Positions 17,957 to 26,888 of a stretch of DNA of 64,000 nucleotides are shown here, piece after piece; the stretch's first letter is position 1, and each line of letters begins with the position of its first letter. Below the pieces are notes generated by a model, which ran no database searches, was not told the DNA's origin, and saw only the letters and a list, made by a program, of their open reading frames with translations. Location of the stretch: positions 1 to 64,000 of the forward strand of contig CAMKRZ010000015.1 of assembly GCA_946415315.1 (NCBI GenBank), written 5' to 3'. The translations under genes and the position numbers were made by a program. This DNA is from an uncultured Lachnoclostridium sp. (GTDB taxonomy: Bacteria; Bacillota; Clostridia; Lachnospirales; Lachnospiraceae).

Positions 17957-19426
17957 TTACAGCAGCATCCCAACGGCGTCCTTCCATCCGCGGATCCGTT
18001 TTGCGCGCTCCTCGCCGCTCATCGTCGGTCGGAAAATGCTCTCGCCCTCGCCGCCGTGTGCCAACTCCTCGTCCGTCCAAAAGCCTGTGGCAAGCCCGGC
18101 AAGGTACGCAGCTCCCATCGCAGTCGATTCCACGCAAGCCGGCCGGATCACCTCCGCGTTGCTGATGTCCGCCTGCGTCTGCATCAGGAAGTCGTTCACG
18201 CTTGCTCCGCCGTCCACCCGGAGCGCACCGACCGGGCTGCCCGCGTCATTTTGCATCGCGTCGACGATGTCGTTGACCTGGTACACGATCGCGTCAAGCG
18301 CCGCGCGGATGATGTGGTAACGCCCGACACCGCGCGTAAGACCCGTGATGACTCCCTTGGCCTCGGGTTTCCAGTACGGTGCTCCAAGCCCGGTAAACGC
18401 GGGCACGATGTAGCAGCCGTTCGTGTCCGGCACCTTCTGCGCCAGTTCCTCCGTCTCCGCCGCCGTCGCGACCAGGCCGAGCTCATCGCGCAGCCACTGC
18501 ACGACCGCGCCGCCCATGAAAACCGAGCCTTCCAGCGCGTACGTGACCTTGCCGCCGCGTCCCCACGCGATCGTGGTGACGAGCCCGTGTTCCGAGCGGA
18601 TCGGCGTCTCGCCGGTGTTCATGAGAAGGAAACATCCGGTGCCGTATGTGTTCTTGATATCGCCGATACTCCACGCTTTCTGCCCGAACAATGCCGCCTG
18701 CTGGTCTCCCGCTGCCCCCGCGATGCGGATGGGACCGCCCAGGAATTCCGGCGCGGACTCCCCGTACACTTCACTGTTTCCGACGGGCTTCGGAAGCATG
18801 CACATCGGAATACCGAGCCAGCTGCAGATATCCTCATCCCACCTGAGCGTGTGAATGTTAAACAGCATCGTCCGCGAGGCATTGCTCAGGTCGGTCACGT
18901 GGCACCTGCCCTTCGTCAGTTTCCACACAAGCCACGTCTCAACCGTTCCGAACAGAAGCTCCCCTCGCTCGGCACGTTCCCTCGCCCCGTCCACATGGTC
19001 AAGGATCCACGCCAGCTTTGTCGCCGAAAAATAAGGATCGAGCACGAGTCCGGTCTTCTCGCGGATCGTCTCCGCGTACGGCGCCAGCCGCTCGCAGTAA
19101 TCCGCGGTTCTGCGGCACTGCCACACGATCGCGCGGTAGATCGGTCGCCCTGTCTCGCGGTCCCACACGATCGTGGTCTCGCGCTGGTTCGTGATGCCGA
19201 TGGCATCAATCTCCGCCGCTGTGATGCCGGCCTTGCTCATCGCCTCGACCGCCACGCCGAGCTGCGTCGACCACAGTTCCATCGCGTCGTGCTCCACCCA
19301 GCCAGCCTGCGGATAGTACTGCGTGATCTCCTTCTGCGCCACGCTCACGATCTCGCTGTCATGATTGAAAATGATCGCCCTCTCCGACGTCGTTCCCGCG
19401 TCGAAGGCCAGAATGTATCGCTCCAT
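17957..19426 (-). CDS. glpK: Glycerol kinase
   Basis: Phosphorylates glycerol to sn-glycerol 3-phosphate; cytoplasmic FGGY kinase. 489 residues, usual length. [15 protein letters not shown] near the N-terminus binds phosphate, GITNQRET and GWVEHD fit glycerol kinases, and [13 protein letters not shown] and [13 protein letters not shown] complete the ATP site. As I recall enterococcal GlpK, the HPr-phosphorylated His sits in the loop after VYG; here that loop reads VYGESAPEF without His, so PTS control at that site seems absent. No glpF or glpD is adjacent. AGGGAG is 8 bases before the ATG. Confidence 0.97.
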   Translation of the reverse strand: MERYILAFDAGTTSERAIIFNHDSEIVSVAQKEITQYYPQAGWVEHDAMELWSTQLGVAVEAMSKAGITAAEIDAIGITNQRETTIVWDRETGRPIYRAIVWQCRRTADYCERLAPYAETIREKTGLVLDPYFSATKLAWILDHVDGARERAERGELLFGTVETWLVWKLTKGRCHVTDLSNASRTMLFNIHTLRWDEDICSWLGIPMCMLPKPVGNSEVYGESAPEFLGGPIRIAGAAGDQQAALFGQKAWSIGDIKNTYGTGCFLLMNTGETPIRSEHGLVTTIAWGRGGKVTYALEGSVFMGGAVVQWLRDELGLVATAAETEELAQKVPDTNGCYIVPAFTGLGAPYWKPEAKGVITGLTRGVGRYHIIRAALDAIVYQVNDIVDAMQNDAGSPVGALRVDGGASVNDFLMQTQADISNAEVIRPACVESTAMGAAYLAGLATGFWTDEELAHGGEGESIFRPTMSGEERAKRIRGWKDAVGMLL

Positions 19427-19451
19427 ATGTACTACTCCCTGTTACTATTTT

Positions 19452-21584
19452 TCACTTTCTATCATTGACCGGGTAATCGGTATAGATATAATATTTTGAA
19501 TTCATTGCATAAACACTAATCGTTGCCATCCCTTCATCAGTATCATGATTTATACCGTATACCATACTTTGCTCATTCATCAATCTTCCGTTTTCATCGT
19601 ATGTAAATTCTATTTGGGTATAATCCATTCGATCTTCGGTCCCGTCTTTCCACAGCAATCTTCCGTCTTCACTGTACTCCCAATATATGTCACATATCGC
19701 GTCGCACATATTTACGCGCTTCTTCTCACCGTTATCATAGTATGTGATCCCATAAAAGATTTCGTTTTCTCCATCGTATTTTGACCAGATTGATTTCCAA
19801 ATCATATCGCCTTGTTCGTTATACTCGTATTCCTCTTTTTCAATTAGTTCACCTTCCGGCGGTGCTTCGTATAATTCCGAAGTTCCTACATACTCCATGG
19901 AGATTAATCTCCCATTGTCATCATACTTGAATTCCCTAATGAACCAGCCATAAGGGTCTTCTTGCTCAATCCGAACTGGATTCTGTTTTTCATCATATTC
20001 TAACCGATCTTTTTCCCATGCATGTGCTCCATAATCCCTTTCATACACACCACCGCTATACCCCCACTGGTAACTGTCAATATCTACAGAGTTTCTTCCC
20101 TCATCGTAAGAAAAATCATAATCTCTGTGAACATAACTTTTACCAAAAACATCATAGATCATAGCAATATTCTCTACTCGCCCCTTTTCATCATAGGTCG
20201 TTAAAAGACCATCTCCAATGGGAATGAAAATATCTCTAAATTTCACTGCTTTGGTATATTCTTCGACTCTCCATCGCTTTTCCGGTTTTCCGCTCTTGTC
20301 AAATTCATACGCAATATAACAAGGACTATCGTCATTATCCAAACGTGCATAATACTCCGTCTGCATCAGTTGTTTTATTCGCCCTTGTGAGTCATACTCA
20401 TACGTTTCTCGCTCTCGTACTTCACCGTTTACAGAACAGATTCTGCGCTCTGTAAGTCGAACTTCCTCATCGTATTGATAGATTTCCTTGGAATTCATCT
20501 TCCATTCTTCATTTTCATCATTCCGTGTAAACTCAACTATTTCCGAGAGAACCGATGTGGTCGGGATCTCATTATGGTTCACGTTCACTTCGATGTAGTC
20601 ATCATCAATCAAATTTCCCATTTGAAGAATATAGGCAAAATTACCAATAAGATTGTGATGACTCAGAAACGTCCAGTAATCACGCAAGCTATTCATTTCT
20701 GTTTTCGGAAACAGTGCTTTTAATACTCCTCCGTTAAGATCATTCGTACTAAACGGGACATCTGTCCCATACGTCGTTGACCACATATACGGCGGCAGGT
20801 TGGTTACGGGATCATCCACATCTTTAAAGTTAAATGCATTGGACATTTCCCCCACCTTCATCCAGAAAAATGCAATGCATGTGTGAGGCGATTCGAATGT
20901 GTATGTATATATTTTCCCTTTATCATTTCCTGCTAGCTTCAATACGTCTTCTTTGATAGACATTACGTTTGCTACAGCTGCACCCAGACTGTGACCGGTA
21001 AAGAAGAAATAATTATCTTCTTTCTCCAACTCCTCTATTGACTGGCCGGTGCATTGCGTCATAAACGCTTTCAGATGTTCGATAACACCGCTGCTGCTTG
21101 CATTGAACATAGCAAAAGCACCGTCAATAACATCGGTATCCTTATCCCGGTCAGTACTTGTCCCCTTCACCGTAACCGAAAAGACATTTTTCCTGTTTCC
21201 GTTCTCATCAATCAGTAATTTGTATGCCATCGCAAAGGTTGGCTGTCCCAGTTGCGGCTCAACATCCTTCTGTTCGTAGACGATGTCATAGCCAAGTGTT
21301 CCGTACACATCTGAAGCATATTTATCATACACGGTTTTGGATAACACTGCCGCATTGAGCGCAAGCTTCCAATCACATTCCGCTGAGTTATGATCGATAA
21401 AATCAAACCCCTGATATACTTTCACCTTCGTTTTGCCGAAATCCTCAACATCGATCTCAACAAAAGTGCTCGGGTCTTCATAAGAATCATCCGCAAAGCA
21501 TACCGGATTCCCAAAAAGCATCGTGACGATCAAGGCGCTTACCAAAGCACACAACAAAGCAGAGAATATCCTACGTGTTTTCAT
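19452..21584 (-). CDS. Secreted class-3 lipase-like protein with YD-repeat-like C-terminus
   Basis: 710 residues from the ATG at 21584 (AAGGAGGG 5 bases upstream). Signal peptide about 1-32 (ending CFADD). Residues 50-260 form a lipase_3-like hydrolase with nucleophile elbow FTGHSLGAA near residue 198 and TFESPHTCIAF after it. From about residue 365 to 675 the protein consists of repeated Tyr-Asp units of the type YDExGR (YEYDSQGRIKQL, FKYDDNGRLISM, FTYDENGRLMNE), resembling the YD repeats of RHS/teneurin proteins but without a toxin tail. The gene is distinctly AT-richer than its neighbours. glpK begins 25 bases downstream, suggesting lipid breakdown feeding glycerol use. Confidence 0.85.
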   Translation of the reverse strand: MKTRRIFSALLCALVSALIVTMLFGNPVCFADDSYEDPSTFVEIDVEDFGKTKVKVYQGFDFIDHNSAECDWKLALNAAVLSKTVYDKYASDVYGTLGYDIVYEQKDVEPQLGQPTFAMAYKLLIDENGNRKNVFSVTVKGTSTDRDKDTDVIDGAFAMFNASSSGVIEHLKAFMTQCTGQSIEELEKEDNYFFFTGHSLGAAVANVMSIKEDVLKLAGNDKGKIYTYTFESPHTCIAFFWMKVGEMSNAFNFKDVDDPVTNLPPYMWSTTYGTDVPFSTNDLNGGVLKALFPKTEMNSLRDYWTFLSHHNLIGNFAYILQMGNLIDDDYIEVNVNHNEIPTTSVLSEIVEFTRNDENEEWKMNSKEIYQYDEEVRLTERRICSVNGEVRERETYEYDSQGRIKQLMQTEYYARLDNDDSPCYIAYEFDKSGKPEKRWRVEEYTKAVKFRDIFIPIGDGLLTTYDEKGRVENIAMIYDVFGKSYVHRDYDFSYDEGRNSVDIDSYQWGYSGGVYERDYGAHAWEKDRLEYDEKQNPVRIEQEDPYGWFIREFKYDDNGRLISMEYVGTSELYEAPPEGELIEKEEYEYNEQGDMIWKSIWSKYDGENEIFYGITYYDNGEKKRVNMCDAICDIYWEYSEDGRLLWKDGTEDRMDYTQIEFTYDENGRLMNEQSMVYGINHDTDEGMATISVYAMNSKYYIYTDYPVNDRK

Positions 21585-21612
21585 TCCAACCCTCCTTGCA
21601 CGGATGCAAATA

Positions 21613-22620
21613 CTATTCGTCTTCCGGAAAAACAACCCACATGGCAGGACGTATGCCGCCTTCCCGATTATCCGCATTCTGTGAATAGTAAGTCACGCCA
21701 TCGTTATCAACAATACTGCAATACGATAGATTCATCCCCGGATTACGCAGCCACCAATAACAACTTCCGACGCCATGCTCCTGTTCCCATTTTTCCACGT
21801 TTTCCAGGATCATCTTTTCGTCGGTAATTCCATAAGCTTTCGCGTCCTCAACACAATTGCGCAGGAATTGTTCTCTGGCTGCGCCGGTAAACCTCAACGA
21901 CCGCGCCTCCGCCGACGAGAAATAATTATTTGCTTCGTCCACACTCAGCAGGAATACCTGATCAACTGTTGCGGCGCCTCCTGCCGTGTGGACCGAGACC
22001 ACTTCCAATCCCTCTCCGGTATTATTCGCCTTTAGAATGCCTTCTGCGGTAACTCCAAGATAATAGTCTTTGTTTTCGATTGAAGAAGACACCAGATATC
22101 CCCTCTCCGTCTCTGAAAATGCATTCCCAAGGAACTCTCCGTTCAGCCAGGCGCGAATGGAGCTTGTTTCCCAGTTAGTTTCACCCGCAACACTATGGAA
22201 CGGCATGGATGCCAGGGCATACCTGCTGACCAAAAGTACATTCTTTCCTTCAACATCAAGCACGATCCATTCTATGTCTTCTGAACCATTTTCCGTATTG
22301 CCGTCCTGTTCATATCGGCCAAACAATACACTGTCTCCGACATGATACTTCGGTTCTCTGATGACTTCGGCAGTGGGGCTCGGTTCCGCCGGTTCCTTTG
22401 TCGGTGTCGGTTCGGCCAGCTTGTCTGTCGGGGTCAGTTCGATCGGTTTTCCGGTCGGTGTCAACTCTGTTCCCTGTTCGTTTTCCGTACCCTGTCCCGG
22501 TTTTTCAGAATCCTCATCATTCCGGGAATTCATCCCTTGGATCACAAGAACAACCGCTATAATAATACCAATAACTATGGCAAAAATTGATAGAAACAGT
22601 ATTCGTTGTTTTTTACTCAT
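21613..22620 (-). CDS. Membrane-anchored DUF6273 protein
   Basis: 335 residues. One membrane segment (about 8-29), a Thr/Pro/Glu linker with repeated LTPT units (about 48-85), then a DUF6273-type domain (SSIRAWLNGEFLGNAFSE, CYWWLRNPG, GGIRPAMWVVFPED) common in secreted clostridial proteins; its function is unknown. No strong Shine-Dalgarno precedes the ATG (GTGAAAA only), so a somewhat different start is possible. It lies upstream of the lipase gene in the same direction, 28 bases away, and both proteins act outside the membrane. Confidence 0.8.
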   Translation of the reverse strand: MSKKQRILFLSIFAIVIGIIIAVVLVIQGMNSRNDEDSEKPGQGTENEQGTELTPTGKPIELTPTDKLAEPTPTKEPAEPSPTAEVIREPKYHVGDSVLFGRYEQDGNTENGSEDIEWIVLDVEGKNVLLVSRYALASMPFHSVAGETNWETSSIRAWLNGEFLGNAFSETERGYLVSSSIENKDYYLGVTAEGILKANNTGEGLEVVSVHTAGGAATVDQVFLLSVDEANNYFSSAEARSLRFTGAAREQFLRNCVEDAKAYGITDEKMILENVEKWEQEHGVGSCYWWLRNPGMNLSYCSIVDNDGVTYYSQNADNREGGIRPAMWVVFPEDE

Positions 22621-22756
22621 TTTTCACGTCAGCGTTCACAATGACCAAACACCGTTCTCCTTTCTTATCACCATTTATCGTTTTCCGAACCAGCCATCCC
22701 CCACAATCTCTCCGTAAAACTGCATTTCTCAACCGATTTTTCATCCGCTGGTTAGG

Positions 22757-23701
22757 TTAGCCCTGCAGAAACGCCAGAATATCAGCCCAGACTTTCGCCT
22801 TCTCCTTTTCGCGCAGGATCTCGTGGCGCATGCCCGGGTACAGTTTCCCTTTCGTGTTCTTATAGCCCTGCTTGCGAAGCAGTTTGATGGCCTCTCCCAG
22901 TTTCTCCCGTGAAACTGCGCAGGGATCCTCAGCGCCCGAGTAGAAGCGGATCGGCAGCTCCGGATTGTTCATCGCGTAGCCCCCGTCGGTGTACGTGAGC
23001 ATCGCAAGCCGGATCAGGTTTTCATAGCCGTTCAGCGTGAACGTATAGCCGCAGAGCGGATCCTCATTGTAGAGGCGCACCTCTTCCGGATCTGAATTCG
23101 TCCACGAGTATGGTATGTGTTCCGCGGCAAATTTCTTACCATATGCGCCGCACACGACGTGATCCGCAACTTTCGAGCGGGCTCGTCCTCCTTGCGCGGC
23201 AATCAATCCTTTCACCAGCTGAAGTCCCGGCCACATGCCGCTCAGTTTCGACGGACAGCCCAGCAGGACCAGCTTATCGAGCTCTGCGTCGTGCATGCGG
23301 ATGTAACAGCGGGCGCACATAGTTCCCATGCTGTGCGCGATCGTGTAAAACGGAAGGTCAGTCCGTCCCGTGCGGTCTGCAGCGTACGTCTTCGCCTCGA
23401 GCACCATCTCGTGGATGTCCGCAAGCATCGCCTCGTAGCCACCCTCGTACAGGTAACCGAGATCCCCCGGATCACGCACGCTCTCGCCGTGCCCACGCAG
23501 ATCAAAGATCGTGACGATATATCCCTGTTCTGCCAGAAAATCAACGAACGCATCGTAGCGCCCCTTGTGCTCACACATTCCGTGCACCAGCAGCGTCGCG
23601 CCGCGGACTTCCGAACCGTCCGCAGGCTCCGTGCGCACGACCGAGAGCGCCAGTCCGTCCGTCTCGGATGTATGCCAGTATTTTGTCACTGTAGTCCTCA
23701 T
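22757..23701 (-). CDS. Alpha/beta hydrolase, monoacylglycerol lipase / lysophospholipase-like
   Basis: 314 residues from the ATG at 23701 (AAGGAGG 5 bases upstream). Serine hydrolase_4 (PldB) pattern: LLVHGMCEHKGRY for the oxyanion region, FDLRGHGES, nucleophile elbow IAHSMGT, catalytic Asp in FYSGAEDPC, catalytic His in YPGMRHEIL. There is no signal peptide, so it is cytoplasmic. It could release glycerol and fatty acid from monoacylglycerols, which would fit the nearby lipase and glycerol kinase genes; that link is inferred. Confidence 0.88.
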   Translation of the reverse strand: MRTTVTKYWHTSETDGLALSVVRTEPADGSEVRGATLLVHGMCEHKGRYDAFVDFLAEQGYIVTIFDLRGHGESVRDPGDLGYLYEGGYEAMLADIHEMVLEAKTYAADRTGRTDLPFYTIAHSMGTMCARCYIRMHDAELDKLVLLGCPSKLSGMWPGLQLVKGLIAAQGGRARSKVADHVVCGAYGKKFAAEHIPYSWTNSDPEEVRLYNEDPLCGYTFTLNGYENLIRLAMLTYTDGGYAMNNPELPIRFYSGAEDPCAVSREKLGEAIKLLRKQGYKNTKGKLYPGMRHEILREKEKAKVWADILAFLQG

Positions 23702-23824
23702 AAATACCTCCTTCTTTTCTGCCGATCGATCCCCTGCGGGATCTTCGCAAGCCCCCGACAATATAATACCACACCATCCTCATTTTCGGTAGTCCAGGAA
23801 GGGCCGAATCCGCAAAGTTCCGCG

Positions 23825-23857
23825 AAAAATGCGCGGAAGGCTTTCGACCTTCCGCGC
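23825..23857 (-). terminator. Rho-independent terminator of ABC-histidine kinase operon
   Basis: Perfect 10-bp arms GCGCGGAAGG (23831-23840) and CCTTCCGCGC (23848-23857), a 7-base loop, and T5 on the minus strand. It lies 43 bases after the histidine kinase stop. The dispersed motif CGAAAAATG overlaps its T tract. Confidence 0.9.
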
Positions 23858-23900
23858 GTCCTGTTTTGCTGTATAAAGTGCGGTGTCCGCACACACCCGA

Positions 23901-24806
23901 TCAGTCCTTCTTTGTCAGGGGAAGACGTATGACCACGGCAAATCTGTTCCCCTCGAGCGTCGCTGCGATCGTTCCGCCCATGCGCTCCGTAAACTCTTTC
24001 GCGATCGCGAGTCCCAGTCCGCTCGATACCTGACGATGGAACCGGTCGGCCGTATAAAACTGTTCGAAGACACGTCCGATCTCAATCTCCTCCGGATGCT
24101 CCACCGGATTGGAAATCTTGATCTCCGCCTCGCCGTCCACACGGTGCAGGTAGACCGTGAGAGCCTTCCTTCCGTGGAGAACCGCATTTTTCGTGATGTT
24201 GTGCAGGATACGCTTGACCGCAAGCTCATTGCCGTTGATTGACAGAACCTCGTCAGTCAGCATGATCTCGGGCTCCACGCCCATTTCACGCCAAGTGTCA
24301 TAGTACGAAAGCACGGTGTCCGCAACGACGCTTCTAAGCGAAACCGGCGTCAGGTCCAGCTCGTAAGCATCGTTCTTAAGTTTCGTGAAGGTAAACAGGT
24401 CCTCCAGCAATTCCTTGAGCGTGCCGATGCGCTCACTGATGATCGCGGTGTAGCGCGCCCGGTCCTCATCGGTCTTCGCATCTCGCAAAAGCTGTACGTA
24501 GCCGTCCAGCGACGTGAGCGGTGTGCGGATGTCGTGCGAGAGGTTCGCATAGGCGTCCGCGATCAGTTTCTCGCGCTCACTCATCGCGTGCTTACGATCG
24601 CGTACATCATCGAGCGTGCGGTTGATTTCCTCCGCAAGGGCAAGTTCCCCGAGCCTTTCCGCGTTGACCGATACGCGCATGCATGAGTCCTCCTCGCGGA
24701 TAAACTTAAGCTGCCGGCATACGGCGAAATTCTGCTTCCGCAGGAGCAACAGCCAGGCGATCAGAACAACCACCGCCAGCGCAAGAATGATGATTGCAAT
24801 CTTCAT
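23901..24806 (-). CDS. Sensor histidine kinase without adjacent response regulator
   Basis: 301 residues from the ATG at 24806 (GGAGG 11 bases upstream). One N-terminal membrane segment (4-22) and no external domain. HisKA phosphoacceptor H91 in ANLSHDIRTPLTS, N box HNITKNAVLHG, G box SSGLGLAIAKEF: a complete kinase. The layout resembles kinases that take their signal from a partner ABC transporter in peptide-antibiotic defence. The two ABC genes directly upstream support this. No response regulator gene lies in this operon, so the partner must be elsewhere. Confidence 0.9.
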   Translation of the reverse strand: MKIAIIILALAVVVLIAWLLLLRKQNFAVCRQLKFIREEDSCMRVSVNAERLGELALAEEINRTLDDVRDRKHAMSEREKLIADAYANLSHDIRTPLTSLDGYVQLLRDAKTDEDRARYTAIISERIGTLKELLEDLFTFTKLKNDAYELDLTPVSLRSVVADTVLSYYDTWREMGVEPEIMLTDEVLSINGNELAVKRILHNITKNAVLHGRKALTVYLHRVDGEAEIKISNPVEHPEEIEIGRVFEQFYTADRFHRQVSSGLGLAIAKEFTERMGGTIAATLEGNRFAVVIRLPLTKKD

Positions 24807-24917
24807 AGTTCGCGATACCTCCAAACGTTGCTTATGCAAAACGCACTTCACCGGAGGCTCGGATTTTCCGGCCTCCGGTTGTTTCATCTTCCCGATTTGC
24901 ACAAGCTGCTTACTGTA

Positions 24918-25760
24918 TTATATAAGATCCTTCTTCGTAATCCAAATGCTGCTGATGACAAACGACGCTGCTGCAAAGACTGCCGCTATCACAAGCGTGG
25001 AGCCCAGGATCTTCGAGCTTTCCAGACCGTACTTCATGATGCGTCCGCTGACCGTGTAGTTCGAGATTGCCGCATTCTCCCAGCCGAGCTTCTTAAGACC
25101 CTTGTCCGCAAGGATGTACAGAGCCTGGAAGACATGGAACGAGAGACAGCAGGATACGATCATGCTTATAAGATTGTTGCGGACGATCAGGCAGAGGCTC
25201 ATGATGACCCATGCGAACGCAATGTGCAGCAGGCACTGAACGCCAAGCACTTCGGTGATCTTGCCGGCAGGATCCATGATCAGCTTGTGTCCGCCGACGT
25301 ATACGCCCAGGCTGGAGCTCAGGATGAACACTGCGAAGAACACGATAGTGTAGACGAGCACTGCCGTACCCTTCGCGAAGACCATGTGCCAGCGATGTTT
25401 TACCGCGCCTCCGTAATTCTTGATATATCCGGTATTAAAATCCGCCGTGACGAAGATGACGGTAAAGATGCCGATGAACAACGCGCACAGCATTTCCCTC
25501 ACTGCTGAGGTGATGGTCTCAAGAAAGCCGTAGTCTCCGTTCTTGTCGCGCTCAATGGAAACGCTCATGCCGATGTTTGACAGCGGATCGTCTTCCTTGG
25601 CCTTCGTCGACTCGATCGCCTTCTTCATTTCCGGATTGTTCATCATTGCGTCGTTGAGCGAAACCGAGATCACGTTCATAATGCCGACGATGATCAGGAT
25701 TACCCAGAAGCTCTTCATACGTACCATACGGTACAGTTCCATACGAATCATATTTAACAT
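24918..25760 (-). CDS. ABC-2 permease of peptide/antibiotic exporter type
   Basis: 280 residues from the ATG at 25760; a GTG at 25781 is an alternative start and neither has an ideal ribosome site. About six hydrophobic segments, with the first (MKSFWVILIIVGIMNVI) followed by a large external loop (about 40-95), as in BcrB/SpaE-type permeases that expel antimicrobial peptides or bacitracin. Sits between its ATPase and the histidine kinase in one operon. Confidence 0.85.
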   Translation of the reverse strand: MLNMIRMELYRMVRMKSFWVILIIVGIMNVISVSLNDAMMNNPEMKKAIESTKAKEDDPLSNIGMSVSIERDKNGDYGFLETITSAVREMLCALFIGIFTVIFVTADFNTGYIKNYGGAVKHRWHMVFAKGTAVLVYTIVFFAVFILSSSLGVYVGGHKLIMDPAGKITEVLGVQCLLHIAFAWVIMSLCLIVRNNLISMIVSCCLSFHVFQALYILADKGLKKLGWENAAISNYTVSGRIMKYGLESSKILGSTLVIAAVFAAASFVISSIWITKKDLI

Positions 25761-25783
25761 AGTTCTCACCAATCCTTTCACTC

Positions 25784-26689
25784 TCAGTCGGCCGTTCTGC
25801 TTAAGAAGAACGACTCGAGGCTCTCATTGTTGACTGCGATCTTGCTGACCAGAACGCCCGCAGCATTCAGCTCGCGATTGATGTTCGCCACATCATCAAG
25901 GTGCTCCATGATGTTGATTGTCTCCTTGTCGATCACCTTGTAGTTGGTGATTCCGAGGCCGTCCAGCACCGTGCTTGCGAACTCCGGCCGGTCCACAACC
26001 GCCTCGATGCGGAGGCTGCATTTTTCGGAGAGTTCCTCGGCCGTCAGCTGTTCCACAAGACGGCCATTGTTCATGATCCCGTAGTGTGTTGCCACCTTCG
26101 AGAGCTCCTCCAGAATGTGACTGGAGATCAGAATGGTGATTCCTTTTTCCTTGCTGACCCTCGTGAGCATGTCGCGGATCTCCACGATGCCCTCCGGGTC
26201 CAGTCCGTTGATCGGCTCATCGAGCACCAGAAGATCCGGCTCACCGACCATCGCCAGAGCGATGCCGAGTCTCTGCTTCATACCGAGCGAAAAATGTTTT
26301 GCCTTCTTCTTACCGACATCCGCCAGCCCGACGAGTTTGAGAAGTTTGTTGATGTACTCGTCGCCCTTGATACCGTAGTACAGGCACTTGGCTTTCAGAT
26401 TCTCGTACGCCGTCATGTTTCCGAAGAGGCCCGAATCCTCGATCAGGCTGCTCACGCGCCCTCTCACGTCCGCCAGCTCCAGACCGCTCTTTCCGAACAG
26501 TGAAAAACTTCCGCTCGTCGGCGCCGCCAGGCCACCGATCATTTTCAATGTCGTTGTCTTGCCTGCGCCGTTCTTTCCGATCAGTCCGTAGATGGCCCCC
26601 CTCTCGACCTTCAGGTCGATGCCGTCCACGGCAGCCTGATCGCCGTAAACTTTCCTCAGATCATGTGTCTGCAGGATTAACTCACTCAT
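25784..26689 (-). CDS. ABC transporter ATP-binding protein, BcrA/NatA type
   Basis: 301 residues. Walker A GKNGAGKTT (38-46), signature FSLGMKQRLG, Walker B LLVLDEP, switch LISSHILEEL. After the nucleotide-binding domain comes an 80-residue C-terminal extension typical of the bacitracin/lantibiotic exporter group. First gene of the operon with the permease (23-base gap) and the histidine kinase. GGAGGG precedes the ATG. Confidence 0.93.
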   Translation of the reverse strand: MSELILQTHDLRKVYGDQAAVDGIDLKVERGAIYGLIGKNGAGKTTTLKMIGGLAAPTSGSFSLFGKSGLELADVRGRVSSLIEDSGLFGNMTAYENLKAKCLYYGIKGDEYINKLLKLVGLADVGKKKAKHFSLGMKQRLGIALAMVGEPDLLVLDEPINGLDPEGIVEIRDMLTRVSKEKGITILISSHILEELSKVATHYGIMNNGRLVEQLTAEELSEKCSLRIEAVVDRPEFASTVLDGLGITNYKVIDKETINIMEHLDDVANINRELNAAGVLVSKIAVNNESLESFFLSRTAD

Positions 26690-26757
26690 GGTTTTCCCTC
26701 CTTATCGAAACGTGGCGCGAAAGCGCTTCGCCTGCCCTCGTTTTCGTTTATGGCCTT

Positions 26758-26833
26758 ATCATAATCCGCACAGTTCAAGACATCGCAAACAAAAAGTAAA
26801 TAAAAAGTAAAATGTAAAACGGTCAAAAGTAAA
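26758..26833 (-). promoter_or_regulatory. Promoter with 11-bp phased direct repeats upstream of ABC operon
   Basis: Minus-strand -10 TATGAT at 26758-26763 with a poor -35. Upstream, the sequence AAAAGTAAA (plus-strand reading) occurs at 26792, 26803 and 26825, phased at 11 and 22 bases. Helically phased direct repeats at and behind the -35 are the usual site type for OmpR-family response regulators, which would be the partner of the orphan kinase. Confidence 0.55.
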
Positions 26834-26839
26834 GAACGA

Positions 26840-26877
26840 AACCGCCTACCCGGTGCTCACACACTGAATAGGCGGTT
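26840..26877 (-). terminator. Terminator of the PurF-like gene
   Basis: Arms AACCGCCTA (26840-26848) and TAGGCGGTT (26869-26877) around a 20-base loop, followed on the minus strand by TCGTTCTTTACTTTT. It lies 12 bases after the stop of the gene at 26889-28310. Confidence 0.8.
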
Positions 26878-26888
26878 CATAGTCCGTA

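Noticed and set aside
22621-22756. Short leader peptide starting at a GTG behind AAAGGAG upstream of the DUF6273 gene
   Set aside because: Only seven codons with no regulatory codon pattern; chance occurrence is likely.
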